Shown here: positions 13,412 to 22,980 of the stretch, piece after piece
Layout of the letters: the number at the start of each line of letters is the position of its first letter
Position numbering within the stretch: position 1 is the first letter of the stretch
Source: Pardosa pseudoannulata
Lineage: Eukaryota > Arthropoda > Arachnida > Araneae > Lycosidae
Assembly: GCA_032207245.1 (NCBI GenBank)
Contig: CM063508.1
Location: 119,974,407-120,038,406 of the forward strand
Length of the DNA stretch: 64,000 bases
Direction: 5' to 3'
Made by a program: the position numbers and the translations under genes
Notes under the pieces: model-generated
Told to the model about the DNA's origin: nothing
Databases searched by the model: none
Seen by the model: the letters and a program-made list of their open reading frames with translations, nothing else

Positions 13412-16400
13412 ATCAGAAACCTTTAAAGTGTTAGGTTTATAGAATTAAAAAAATAATAATTAACTTCAATTTGTTAGAAAATTTAGTTTCTAATATGCAT
13501 GTTTCAAAAGTTATCCTGCGGGTATGTGAATTTCCTTTTTTTCATCTGGTGTGTATACTTTTATACTATTCAAAAAATACATTTATGCTATTTATTTATA
13601 TCTTTAAGCTATGTTGCTATTTTTAAGAAGGCAACTTGGAACGAGAAAACTGTATAATTTTTTTTAGCTTAAGTGTTAATAAAAAACTTTTAAAAATTCA
13701 TTCGAAAAGTTAAAGTGTTGTTAACTGAGATCATAAGGGTCAAAAAATTAAACTAAGTACTTTAAATACTTTTATCAATGATATTCCACCACTGAAATAA
13801 TTTTGAATTTGATCAGTTACTGAAATTTTACTTAGGTTTATTTTATTCAGAGAATATTAAGCAACAAATAAAGAATTTTTTAAACATCGCAAGCACTATC
13901 GCAAAAGATAATTTTTATATCAGAAGAACAGCATTTAATCTAATCTTGCTGTAGGTCCAACAAATGGCAATTTTTATCTATAATGCACCATTATGCTACA
14001 CGCTTCAGCAAATGCCCGTTTTGTTTTCTTATTCAAATATTGCATGATATAGACCAGGGGTGGGCAAATACTTAGCGCAGGCCAAAATGAAATTTTCAAA
14101 ATGTCTCCCGGGCCGGAGGACTATACCGCGTACGCTGTACACAAGCGAATGGTTTGGGTGGAGTTTTTTCCCTGCCCAAGAAATGTTTTTGACAAAAACA
14201 GTATAAGTATCATTTTAAAGCATTTGGACAGAGAAATTTGACAGTTAATAAAAGATAATAGTAATAATAAATTGTCTTACTTAGGTGTATATGCGAACAA
14301 TTTGTGCCCAGTAAAATATGTCACGTAATTTTTAAAAAATTATGATCCATTATATTAAATTAATGGTCATTAAATAAATCAGTTAATGAAAGATTTTATC
14401 TTGATATTTATTTATATCTTAACGATACAAATTATTTTATTTTGATCATAGTTATTACATTTTTATATTTATATTACATTTTGTAAATATAATAGTAAAT
14501 AGAATTATAAAAAGAAAAGACAAACATCAAACGTTAAAATAGAATAGTTTTAGTTAATGCAAACCGGGAAATCTGGAATGTTCATTTGATATTATTTCTT
14601 CAAAATTTGGATTCAAATCACTTGTAGCAATCCTTAATATTAAGTGTAGATTTTCGTCAGTAATTTATGATCCATATTTATTTTTCGTGTAAACCATTAA
14701 CGAACAAGTTCTTTCACAAATATATGTTGAATCAAATAAAACTAGGTATTTTTTAACATAGTTCAAAAAGCGTTTGAAATGTTCTGTATGCAAAGCACCC
14801 AACTCGTTTGAGTGAAAATTTTCTTTTAGTAAATTATTTAATCAAATACTGTTGATTTCAACAAAAACGCATATAAGAGATTAAAAAAATTGCATGCAGG
14901 ATTTTTCAACGGGCCGGATAAAGTAAGCAAAAGGGCCGGATCCGGCCCGCGGGCTGGCTTTTGCCCACCTCTGATATAGAATATATATAGAACTGATATA
15001 GAATATGATATAGAATATATAAATATTCGGTTTCAAGGAAATACAACAAGAAACACCATAATAATTCATTGGAATAGATGCATTATAGACGCCAGGCCCG
15101 TCTGCCATGTTTTTCTTTGGCGACCAACAGAAAAACGCGTGTTTGAAAAATCGACAAGTAAAAAAAAAATGGCGGCGGTACGCGTTTTTCACAATTTATA
15201 GCATTATTATAGCACAATTTATAGAACTATTCACAATTTATAGCATTATTAAAATAAAATAGAATAATAATTATCATTTTTTACGTATTTAAACACTAAA
15301 TAACAGATTAGTAATATTTGTGGTATATATCAACACAGCATAAACACAATATATATCATTTAATAGCGTATATCATAATAAGCACTAATATTATAAAAAA
15401 TATAACATGTGAGGGGGATTTTCCGCTCAACCCCCGGCGTTGTAATAAATGAAATGCAAACTAAATTTAATGACAGACACACCAACCTACTTATCGCCCC
15501 CTAAAACCGCCAAAAAATCGCCAAGTTTGGCGAAAAAAAACACGGCGTCTATAATGCATCTGTACCAATTCTTTTATTAATTTCATATATATACTTTCTA
15601 TTATTTTACGATACTCCAATCTAATCAGAAAAAAACGTATTCTTTCTTTTTCAAAATTGCCACACCACCAAAGAAAAATTAAAATAAAGCTAATGACAAA
15701 CGGTAATATTTTTAAAACAAATATTAAAACCATTGATGTACGCAACAACCCGAGTAGCTGTATTCATATCGATAGCAACAGATAAATTAATAATAACAAA
15801 ATTATTTTATTATTATCCTTACATAATGCTCTTGCCAAAAGCTATTTCATATAAAGGTTGCTACCGTGTTACAGTCGACATATGTCACTGGTGACTTTTG
15901 CGTCCAAATGATGTCAGAGAGGGAAATTTATAGCACCAAATTTCCATCTCTGGCTATTTCTGACGTCATTATGACGTAGATGTCACCAGTGCCATATATC
16001 GACTGTAATATGGTAGCATCCATAATATCGCAGATTTTAATAAGGCAATTTGTCGCAACATCACGACCTACTATAATGCCCTTCCCATTCATTTTCATGT
16101 TTACAACAGCCAATAGACAAACAATAAACTGCCCTTCCGTTTGAAACTAAAGCCAGAACTGTCATAATTTGAGAATTTGCCCTACTGCGTGAAATCGCCT
16201 TATTAAATAAATAATTAACTTTCATATGTTATCCCAACTAGAAAAAAGCAGTTTTCAAAAAATAACAAATTCTACTAACTCCATACTGCAAACTTTCCAC
16301 ACAACTACATTACAAACATAAAAGAGTAAGGACACCTCAAAAAATTTTTAATTTAGTGGACACATAACTGTTAAATCATTATTTTAATTTTAAAAAGTTT

Positions 16401-19400
16401 TCTTAATATAAATGTATTTTCTAAAAAACATAACCTAGTATGGCAAATTTGAGTTTAAATAATATTCTTTTAAGGTGTATCTACTTGTCATATTCGATTT
16501 TACCGCTCAGTGTTAACCTATGGGAAAATATAAATTCACTTTGACCTGCTCGAATTTCAGAAATTCTCTTAAAATATTCTTTTACAGAATAGAATAAAAA
16601 ATTTTCATAGAACAAAAAAAATTTACCCCTTTATTTAATTTATGTTTGCTAAATGCTCTTATTCGAGTTTGAAAAAGAGTGTACCAAAATTTTCAAAAAA
16701 TGCTTTAAAAGGAAATATATATTTTCGTTGTTTTAATTTCAATAAAAAAGTAAAAAAGCATCCAAGAGAATTTGCTGTTCTATTATGTAGTATAATTTTT
16801 CAAACAATTCTCTAAATGCGAGCAGGTCAGAAGAGAATATTATTTTTCCCATGGGTTAACACTGAGTGAGTAATCTAATAAGGCAGGTAAAGATCCACCT
16901 TCAGTAAACACTAGGAATTAAATTCGAATTTAACAATTTCTACGAAAAATAACTTTATCAGTTAAACTTTTCGCTGTGTCGAACATGAAATTTGTTAAAC
17001 AAAATTTTATTCGATAATATTTCTTTTAATATAATTCTCTGTATCAATAAAGAAAGAAAATAATTATTAGAAATTAGAGTAATATTTAGTTCTTAAAATT
17101 TTTCTAAGTGTAAAATCTTTCAAAAAGTTAATACTAGTTAAATCATTTGTGACTTAAGGAGTACTTTGGAAAAGGGGACTCTGGATTTCAAAAAGAAATG
17201 AAAAAATAACAATACATGAAACCTATGACATAAAAGAAATGGCATTAATTTAAGCACTGACTGTTAGATCAAGGAAATAGGTGTGGAAATTCTTTGTGTG
17301 CTATCAACTGACCGAAACTTCAAAACTACACCGTAGAATGCCAAAATGTAATAATCTGCTCTTGTACCAGGTGGCCATAATTAAACTGACAGTGCTCACA
17401 GTGTTCTGTAGCGCGATCTATTTGCGAGAATGACGCCACATTTTGTAGGAAGATTAAACAAGACGGAGGACGAAGGATTCCGCGAAAACACAAATTAGTT
17501 CCAAAAGTCACCGCAAGGGGAATATTTGGCGCTATGTTATAGAAAGAAGAGTATTAACAAATGCAAATTAATGCGGAATAAAATTACATTTTATTATGCA
17601 CATTTTCTGATTTAGTTCAAGTGCAATATGGCAAAACTTTTAAAAAAGCGTAAAATCTACATAAACACCGATAAAGTTTCGTGATCTGCAATATCACGTA
17701 CTCTGAGCAGAAAAAGTTCTTTATTCAAATTTCACATTACGTCCATTGGCACAGTTAAGAAATTAATTTCCGTATTGATTTGCATTTGTTAACACTCTAT
17801 TTTCTATTACACAGCGCCAAATATTCCCCTAGCGGTGACTTTTGAAACTTTTTTTTTCGGAATTTTTCGTCTCACGTCTTGTTTAATCGTCCTACAAAAT
17901 GTGGCGTTATTCTTGCAAATAGATCGAGCTACAGAACACTGTGAGCACTGTCAGTTTAATTATGGCCACCCGGTATTTAATCAAAATATCTAAATGTTAA
18001 ATTCTGTGTTGCATCTCGTTATATAATCGAAACAAAAAATTTAATGTCATTCAATGGTCATGGAATTTCCAAGTAGTGTTGGCAAATGTATTGGATAGCA
18101 AAATTAATATGCTTCTATAATACGTGGACCTAACGTTAGAAGTGACTTATACACAAATGTAGTGTTTGTTGTCCCGATTCTACAGCCCATCAGTGAAAAC
18201 AATCTTTCCATCTCCACTGAAGGGTTAAATTAGTACTTAATAGAACCTAGGAATCACAACGTAAATGGGTTAAAAAATACCGCTTGCCGTTATTCATACC
18301 GTTAACAGAAATCCTATTAAATGATCATTGCATTACTGAATGGGAATAGCAGTGAAAACACTATCAACTCCGTTATAAAACAAAGGTACAACTGAATTCC
18401 TTGGTCTAACAGAAAACTATGGCTTTAAGACAATTATTCTGCAGAAATTTTAAAATAAAAAAAAATTTCAGTACCTACAGTTCCTTCCAAAATTATAAAG
18501 TTTCTATTCAATATTTCTAATTTTAGAATTAAAAATATTTATAGACAATAATGCTGATTTTTTACAGGGACCACAGGTCCAATTGATGAAGGAACTGGAG
18601 GTACTGAATCTACAGATGACGGATCAAACCAGGAGGATACGACTTCAAGTCAAAACACTACATTGAGTCCACGTCCAGATACTTCCACCAGAAACACAGT
18701 GACAGATCAAATACCAACCAAAAACCCAGATATTACTACTGGAGAGGAGACCGATTCCACCAACAACGAAACATTTATAACTGATGAACCTTCAACAAAT
18801 TCCGTTGATATAACTACTAAGACATCATATAGTGCTGATGATATAACTGAAGGAAGTTCAAAAATAACACCAACAGGAAAAGAACCCATATCCAGTACGA
18901 TAGAAGATTCGACTCAAAAACCAGGTTCAACAAAGGGTCAAACACCTTCAGGTGGTACTTCCTCAACAGACGATGACCAGAAAACCACCAAGACTTCGGG
19001 GGCAACTGGCGACAGTTCATCCGAAGAAAGCAAAGAGGTCACAGGAACAAAGAAACAACCCACTTCCACCACAGCGGGAGATTCAAGCGAAAATCCAGGT
19101 TCAACAAAAGGTCAAACACCTTCAGGCGGTACTTCCTCAACAAACGATGGCCAGAAATCCACGAAGTCTTCGGACGCGACTGACGGCACATCATCCGAAG
19201 AAAGCAAAGAGGTCACAGGAACAAAGAAACAACCCACTTCCACCACAGCGGGAGATTCAAGCGAAAATCCAGGTTCAACAAAAGGTCAAACACCTTCAGG
19301 CGGTACTTCCTCAACAAACGATGGCCAGAAACCCACGAAGTCTTCGGACGCGACTGACGGCACATCATCCGAAGAAAGCAAAGAGGTCACAGGAACAAAG

Positions 19401-21500
19401 AAACAACCCACTTCCACCACAGCAGGAGATTCAAGCGAAAATCCAGGTTCAACAAAAGGTCAAACACCTTCAGGCGGTACTTCCTCAACAAACGATGGCC
19501 AGAAATCCACGAAGTCTTCGGACGCGACTGACGGCACATCATCCGAAGAAAGCAAAGAGGTCACAGGAACAAAGAAACAACCCACTTCCACCACAGCAGG
19601 AGATTCAAGCGAAAATCCAGGTTCAACAAAAGGTCAAACACCTTCAGGCGGTACTTCCTCAACAAACGATGGCCAGAAAACCCACGAAGTCTTCGGACGC
19701 GACTGACGGCACATCATCCGAAGAAAGCAAAGAGGTCACAGGAACAAAGAAACAACCCACTTCCACCACAGCAGGAGATTCAAGCGAAAATCCAGGTTCA
19801 ACAAAAGGTCAAACACCTTCAGGCGGTACTTCCTCAACAAACGATGGCCAGAAAACGTCTTCGGACGCGACTGACGGCACATCATCCGAAGAAAGCAAAG
19901 AGGTCACAGGAACAAAGAAACAACCCACTTCCACCACAGCAGGAGATTCAAGCGAAAATCCAGGTTCAACAAAAGGTCAAACACCTTCAGGCGGTACTTC
20001 CTCAACAAACGATGGCCAGAAATCCACGAAGTCTTCGGACGCGACTGACGGCACATCATCCGAAGAAAGCAAAGAGGTCACAGGAACAAAGAAACAACCC
20101 ACTTCCACCACAGCAGGAGATTCAAGCGAAAATCCAGGTTCAACAAAAGGTCAAACACCTTCAGGCGGTACTTCCTCAACAAACAATGGCCAGAAAACAA
20201 CCAAAACTTCGGGAGCAACTGACGACAGTTCATCCGAAGAAAGCAAAGAGGTCACAGGAACAAAGAAACAACCCACTTCCACCACAGCAGGAGATTCAAG
20301 CGAAAATCCAGGTTCAACAAAAGGTCAAACACCTTCAGGCGGTACTTCCTCAACAAACGATGGCCAGAAAACAACCAAGACTTCGGGAGCAACTGACGAC
20401 AGTTCATCCGAAGAAAGCAAAGAGGTCACAGGAACAAAGAAACAACCCACTTCCACCACAGCAGGAGATTCAAGCGAAAATCCAGGTTCAACAAAAGGTC
20501 AAACAACTTCAGGCGGTACTTCCTCAACAAACGATGGCCAGAAATCCACGAAGTCTTCGGACGCGACTGACGGCAGTTCATCTGAAGAAAGCAAAGAGGT
20601 CACAGGGACAAAGAAACAACCCACTTCCACAACAGCGGGAGATTCAAGCGAAAATCCAGGTTCAACAAAGGGTCAAACACCTACTCCAGATGGAAACACA
20701 GTAACTAATGATAAACCTACTTATAGTCCAAGTACTGAGTCTGAAATTAAAAGCGAGTCACAGGAACAAAGAAACAACCACTTCCAAAACTAAGCCTTCA
20801 AAGGAAAAACCAGGTTCAACAAAGTACAAGAAATGGGGATTTAGAAGAAAGTACTTCCTCTAAAAATCCATCGACAAGTTTCCCAGGAAGCGACAAAACT
20901 GGCGATGATAATGATACTTTAGAAACGAGAATAGTGCCTGAAACAACCCCTTCTCTTTCAACTACAGATACCACATTTTCCCAGAGTTCAAAAAATACCG
21001 GTAAAGACACGGGAAGTACAAGTGATGGTAATACAGATGATGACAGAACAGGGTATTCAAGTACTACAGAATCGAACAAAGCTAGCACGAAAAATGACAT
21101 ATCTACAGGTACAAAATCAACAGCCACTGTTTCAAATGCTGATAAGATATCAACAGACGTCACAACTGCAACAAATGACCAAGTATCAACAAACGATGGT
21201 TCCGAAACTACACACAAGCATACAACAGTTCACCCGTGTTTAACACATACTCATAGTACTCCCGCTAAACCAACAAGTCTACCAAAAATTGACTGCGATG
21301 AAAATGATATTGACTGCATAGAGGACAAAACGGGCGATGTCAACAGATGGTATAGATGCCTAAAACGCCATGGAAATTACCCACACCCTTACTCTGATAG
21401 ACTCTTCATACGATGCAATAACTGGAAACCACATATAAAACGATGCGGCAATAAACTATATTTCTCTGTGAAATACATGCGATGTGTTCACGAAGACTAA
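2952..21500 (+). CDS. Secreted mucin-like chitin-binding protein with two repeat arrays (gene model, 5' partial)
   Basis: Four exons join in frame: 2952-6161, 6919-7140, 10866-10952 and 18568-21500. All three introns are GT-AG and phase 1, and the entering junction at 2952 is also phase 1. With one base supplied from upstream the total is divisible by three and ends at TAA 21498-21500. The product (about 2150 residues in this window) is a Ser/Thr/Gly-rich protein likely to be heavily O-glycosylated. It has a 61-residue repeat array, a peritrophin-A (CBM14) module, a short linker, a 58-residue repeat array and a C-terminal CBM14-like module. CBM14 proteins bind chitin outside the cell, in peritrophic matrix, cuticle or mucus. 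In spiders, glue-associated chitin-binding proteins are another possibility, but nothing here proves that. Signal peptide and promoter lie left of the window. The last exon contains two compensating frame shifts (near 19677 and 20756). Exact function unknown. Confidence 0.75.
3026..6076 (+). repeat. 183-bp coding tandem repeat, about 16.7 units
   Basis: The sequence CAGGCAAACTGG recurs at 3061, 3244, 3427 and onward every 183 bases to 5989, which is exactly 16 periods with no length change. Units are nearly identical, with shared variants scattered over non-adjacent units. This pattern suggests homogenisation by unequal exchange or gene conversion. The final unit is cut short at about 6076. 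Because 183 is a multiple of three and of no smaller sub-period, every unit contributes the same 61 residues. Confidence 0.97.
6162..6918 (+). other. Phase-1 intron containing copy B of the duplicated segment
   Basis: The donor is GTAAAAAG at 6162 and the acceptor is TTTTTGTAG ending at 6918. The interval 6534-6911 is copy B of the segment seen at 345-705. No other feature is visible in this AT-rich intron. Confidence 0.75.
6919..7140 (+). CDS. Exon: peritrophin-A / CBM14 chitin-binding module
   Basis: This 222-base exon is flanked by an acceptor at 6918 and a GTATAAAT donor at 7141, both phase 1. It encodes one complete CBM14 domain after a short Ser/Thr lead. The six cysteines are spaced C-x12-C-x5-C-x9-C-x12-C-x7-C. 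Family landmarks are present: an HPEDC motif before the second cysteine, KYYTC around the third, the C-PDGTLFD block after the fourth, and an aromatic Y in the sugar-contact region. In known peritrophin-A domains the cysteines pair 1-3, 2-6 and 4-5, and the domain binds chitin outside the cell. A symmetric 1-1 exon carrying one disulfide-bonded domain is the usual unit of exon shuffling in extracellular proteins. The reading frame continues in the genome past 7140 but loses all family resemblance, supporting the donor. Confidence 0.9.
7742..8811. repeat. Tandem duplication (about 547-bp unit) of a hAT-like fragment
   Basis: Sequence from ATCGCTGTTATTTGAC at 7747 to GAGAATCATCTCTT at 8247 is repeated from 8294 to 8811 with small differences. 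Each unit contains a CAG-(G/A)-GGTGGCCAAGC motif (7903 and 8451) resembling hAT terminal repeats. A related stretch recurs at about 12180-12300. These look like fragments of a non-autonomous hAT-type element, tandemly duplicated. No opposite terminus or target duplication could be found. Confidence 0.75.
8812..9575. repeat. AT-only minisatellite, about 87-bp period, 8-9 units
   Basis: The marker ATGTTATATCATAA (with slight variants) recurs at about 8886, 8971, 9055, 9143, 9230, 9316, 9404 and 9493, giving intervals of 84-89 bases. The sequence is almost exclusively A and T. Open frames here are by-products of the composition and are not genes. Confidence 0.9.
10478..10670 (-). repeat. tRNA-like SINE remnant with a repeated flank motif
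   Basis: Read on the minus strand, the core has a B-box-like GGGTTCGAACCCC (plus 10563-10575) and an upstream A-box-like part. The ends of the core do not pair as an acceptor stem, so it is not a functional tRNA. It is flanked on both sides by the direct motif CCAATCGATTCCTCGTG (10479-10495 and 10623-10639), each followed by an A-run and CCCC. This suggests a composite SINE. Only one copy of the whole was seen in the window. Confidence 0.5.
10866..10952 (+). CDS. Exon: 29-codon linker of the mucin-like protein
   Basis: The exon lies between acceptor TTTTGTAG (ending 10865) and donor GTACGG (10953). It is 87 bases long, phase 1 at both ends, and open in the frame that joins the CBM14 exon to the last exon. 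The residues (beginning VTTQTPDDCDEWLRTRTTSA) are Thr/Ser/Asp-rich with one cysteine and one tryptophan, similar in character to the rest of the protein. Because it is symmetric it could be skipped without disturbing the frame. The evidence is splice signals, phase and composition; there is no domain to confirm it. Confidence 0.6.
11231..11408 (-). mobile_element. tRNA-derived SINE, copy 1
   Basis: Read on the minus strand it starts with a tRNA-like head (A-box region TGGCCGATTGGTTAGGGTGC, B box GAGTTCGAATCCC) and ends in CCAAACCAAACCAA. Four relatives occur at 22301, 36416, 48475 and 54637. Imperfect flanking duplications ATATTGTATAA and ATATTGAATAA support retroposition. Confidence 0.9.
12285..12620. 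repeat. 112-bp tandem repeat, 3 units
   Basis: The marker GTAATGCGCTAACATAGAG occurs at 12285, 12397 and 12509, exactly 112 bases apart. Each unit also contains CTATAAGAT(A/G)AGG and AAAGAT(C/T)GAGG. Its first unit is joined to sequence related to 7742-8400, so it seems to have grown from the same transposon fragment. Confidence 0.93.
14055..14973. mobile_element. hAT-type DNA transposon, non-autonomous
   Basis: The ends are CAGGGGTGGGCAAA (left) and TTTGCCCACCTCTG (right), which are inverted repeats typical of hAT elements. An 8-base target duplication flanks it: ATATAGAC at 14047-14054 and ATATAGAA at 14974-14981 (one mismatch). The subterminal CCGGGCCGG and CCGGCCCGCGGGC blocks fit this hAT subgroup. 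The 919-bp interior has no intact transposase. Confidence 0.87.
15068..15569. mobile_element. TIR element, 502 bp, family with AGATGCATTATAGACGCC ends
   Basis: The left end ATTGG-A-ATAGATGCATTATAGACGCC is mirrored on the right by GGCGTCTATAATGCATCTGTACCAAT, giving about 25-bp inverted repeats with two mismatches. A one-ended relative of the right part occurs at 45753-45838 in FPGS intron 2. I cannot assign it to a superfamily; flanks do not show a clear target duplication. Confidence 0.75.
15857..16022. repeat. Foldback (palindromic) element
   Basis: The left arm starts GCTACCGTGTTACAGTCGAC and the right arm ends GTCGACTGTAA-like then TATGGTAGC. The arms of about 75 bases pair along most of their length, with a short AT-rich centre. 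The right arm contains a perfect TGACGTCA at 15961-15968. It looks like a miniature inverted-repeat element. Confidence 0.85.
16472..16901. repeat. Foldback element with about 100-bp arms
   Basis: The left arm (AAGGTGTATCTACTTGTC, then CTCAGTGTTAACCTATGGG, then GACCTGCTCG) is matched in inverted order near 16805-16901 (CGAGCAGGTC, CCCATGGGTTAACACTGAG, ending GATCCACCT). The roughly 230-bp centre is AT-rich. This is a non-autonomous DNA element with no coding capacity. Confidence 0.83.
17367..17973. mobile_element. Palindromic mariner-like MITE with TA target duplication
   Basis: The left end CCAGGTGGCCATAATTAAAC is the inverse of the right end (plus strand GTTTAATTATGGCCACCCGG). Both are bordered by TA (17365-17366 and 17974-17975), as expected for Tc1/mariner insertions. 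The arms pair for about 215 bases, including an ATTTGGCGCT motif in both, leaving a central loop of about 180 bases. No transposase remains. Confidence 0.87.
18568..21500 (+). CDS. Terminal exon: 58-residue repeat array and C-terminal CBM14-like module, frame-disrupted
   Basis: The acceptor TTTTTACAG ends at 18567 and the exon enters in phase 1. The first 110 codons are unique Thr/Ser/Asp-rich sequence. The next segment is about ten copies of a 58-residue unit containing SSEESKEVTGTKKQPTSTT, GDSSENPGSTKGQTPSGG and TSSTNDGQK. A unique Thr-rich stretch follows, and the exon ends with a cysteine-rich domain whose last residues are CVHED before TAA (21498-21500). The A run at 19677-19680 is one base longer than in sister units, so translation from the exon start would stop at 19706. 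The repeats continue in the +1 frame to about 20750, where missing bases (GAGTC instead of GAGGTC at 20755) return to the original frame. Start and end of the exon are in the same frame, so the net shift is zero. Either the assembly has paired indel errors or this allele is broken. Confidence 0.78.
19010..20700 (+). repeat. 174-bp coding tandem repeat, about 10 units
   Basis: GGTCACAGG recurs at 19037, 19211, 19385, 19559, 19734, 19902, 20076, 20250, 20424 and 20598. Spacings are 174 bases except 175 (the +1 insertion, 19559 to 19734) and 168 (a 6-base in-frame deletion near 19855). A diverged unit precedes the array (from about 18870) and a degenerate one follows it (near 20757). Two sub-types of unit exist: SDATDG and SGATDD. 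Long open frames in the other phases are by-products of the stop-free repeat. Confidence 0.95.
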
Positions 21501-21610
21501 CTACAAACAATAGTAGCCGAATTTTTTCATAGGACAATAGCTGTCAATAACTGTTTGGCGTGTTAAATAGTAATTAATCCTTTCTTATTTTAGTACATTA
21601 GTATTTTGCG

Positions 21611-21616
21611 AATAAA
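21611..21616 (+). terminator. Polyadenylation signal AATAAA of the mucin-like gene
   Basis: AATAAA lies 111 bases after the stop codon, in the first AT-rich stretch downstream. It is the first canonical signal after the stop and gives a short 3' UTR. Confidence 0.6.
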
Positions 21617-21631
21617 AGAATTTTAGAAAAT

Positions 21632-22000
21632 CTGTCTTCATTGAATAAAATTTAGCTTTGAATTCTTTATCATGGCATAAATAGTATATTACCGTACTAT
21701 ATAAACAAAGAAGAATACTTTTCAAAGTTTACCATTTAAAATTTCTAATGCTTCCTTAATTTCTCAGTATATGTTTAAAAGATATAATGTAAGGATTTTA
21801 GTAGATATGTATACGAATTCTTCAAAAGCTGTCTTCATTTCATAAAATTTAGCTTTGAATTCTTTATCATGAAGTGAATTACCGTATTGTACACATAAGG
21901 TAAAATACTTTTCAAAGATTACTATTTAAAATTTCTAAAGTTTCCTTAATTTCTTAATATAGATTTTGTATTTATAATATACATATCTTATACATTTTAT
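21632..22000. repeat. Tandem duplication, 197-bp spacing
   Basis: CTGTCTTCATT followed by TAGCTTTGAATTCTTTATCAT occurs at 21632 and again at 21829, and similarity continues through CTTCCTTAATTTCT and TTTCCTTAATTTCT. It lies in the 3' flank of the mucin-like gene, immediately after the polyadenylation signal. Confidence 0.85.
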
Positions 22001-22300
22001 AGTTAAAATAATATAAAGATGATAAATCATAGCCTCAATCACAATAAATAAACACTGTTAACACATTGATGCTCAGCTTCCCTTTTTAGGAACATCTAAG
22101 AAATTACTCAAAGCGTGCTTTCCTTTTCGGTGAAAGTAGATAACAATCCTGTAAACAATATGCAAAATTTTTGTGTATCTGCTATTATTTATAATTTTTT
22201 CATTCAGTCGAATATTTTATTTTTCGAGCCTAGATGAAAAACTTACTTTTTCGGCTGGTTCATCGACTGAAATCGTAACATATAGCTTTATCTATTATGA

Positions 22301-22479
22301 TTGGTTTGGTTTGGAGCGCTACGGTCTACTGTTTTGCACACGAGGGCTAATGAGACCGGAACCTACTGCTTAAAGCCGATTCCGAACGGCTACGAACATC
22401 CATGCCATAGTGGGATTCGAACCCACGAACTCTGGTACCGACGATCAGCGTCCTAACCAATCGGCCAGCGTTCGGCTTG
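22301..22479 (-). mobile_element. tRNA-derived SINE, copy 2
   Basis: Same family as 11231-11408. The B box GGGTTCGAATCCC is intact on the minus strand. A perfect 10-base target duplication TCTATTATGA flanks it (22291-22300 and 22480-22489), so this is a clean, fairly recent insertion. Confidence 0.93.
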
Positions 22480-22864
22480 TCTATTATGATGTTTCACTCT
22501 AAAATAGTGTTTACATGTGATACCACATAAATCTCTTATCAATAAGTTTTTCCTTACTTGTAAAAGGCATCCTATGATATTTAAAATAACACCTATCTAA
22601 TGAGGACATACTGTAGTATTCAAAGCTGTTTAAATTTTATATTCATTTTACTCTTTGCAGTTCATAAGTTAAAACATTCAACAAACAGTTTTCGGTAGAA
22701 ATGACTCAGACATTGATGAAAACATATCCTTTAAACCTTCAGAAATTTGATTTTAACATTTTTAAAATCTCTAGACACTTCTAAATAGTTTAAAACAAAC
22801 CCCATTGAAATATTCGAATTAAAACCTGTAAAACTATACTATCTTTGCGTTTAATATCCAAGAA

Positions 22865-22980
22865 CAGGGATGGGCAAACTATGGCCCGCGGGCCAAATCC
22901 GGCCCACCGGAAGGTTTTACCTCCGGTGGCCTCACGGCCATAAGGCCAGGTTCGGTGTTTGACTGTCCTATCAGGATCAT
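22865..22980. mobile_element. hAT terminal fragment
   Basis: CAGGGATGGGCAAACTATGG followed by CCCGCGGGCCAAATCCGGCCC is a hAT-type terminus close to the one at 14055. No opposite terminus was found downstream, so only one end remains. Confidence 0.65.

Larger units (their letters stand above)
10953..18567 (+). other. Large phase-1 intron rich in small DNA transposons
   Basis: The donor is GTACGG at 10953 and the acceptor is TTTTTACAG ending at 18567. The 7.6-kb intron contains a SINE (11231-11408), related 300-bp repeats (11580-12240), a 112-bp tandem repeat, a 27-base poly-T tract near 13377, a hAT-type element (14055-14973), a TIR element (15068-15569), two foldback elements and a mariner-like MITE. 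Segments 12620-14040 and 17980-18560 show nothing recognisable. Confidence 0.6.

Noticed and set aside
18952..20704. Long Gln/Lys/Pro-rich open frames in the alternative phases of the 174-bp array
   Set aside because: They arise because a stop-free 174-base unit, a multiple of three, is repeated. The Ser/Thr frame joins the spliced neighbours and the cysteine-rich end; the others do not.
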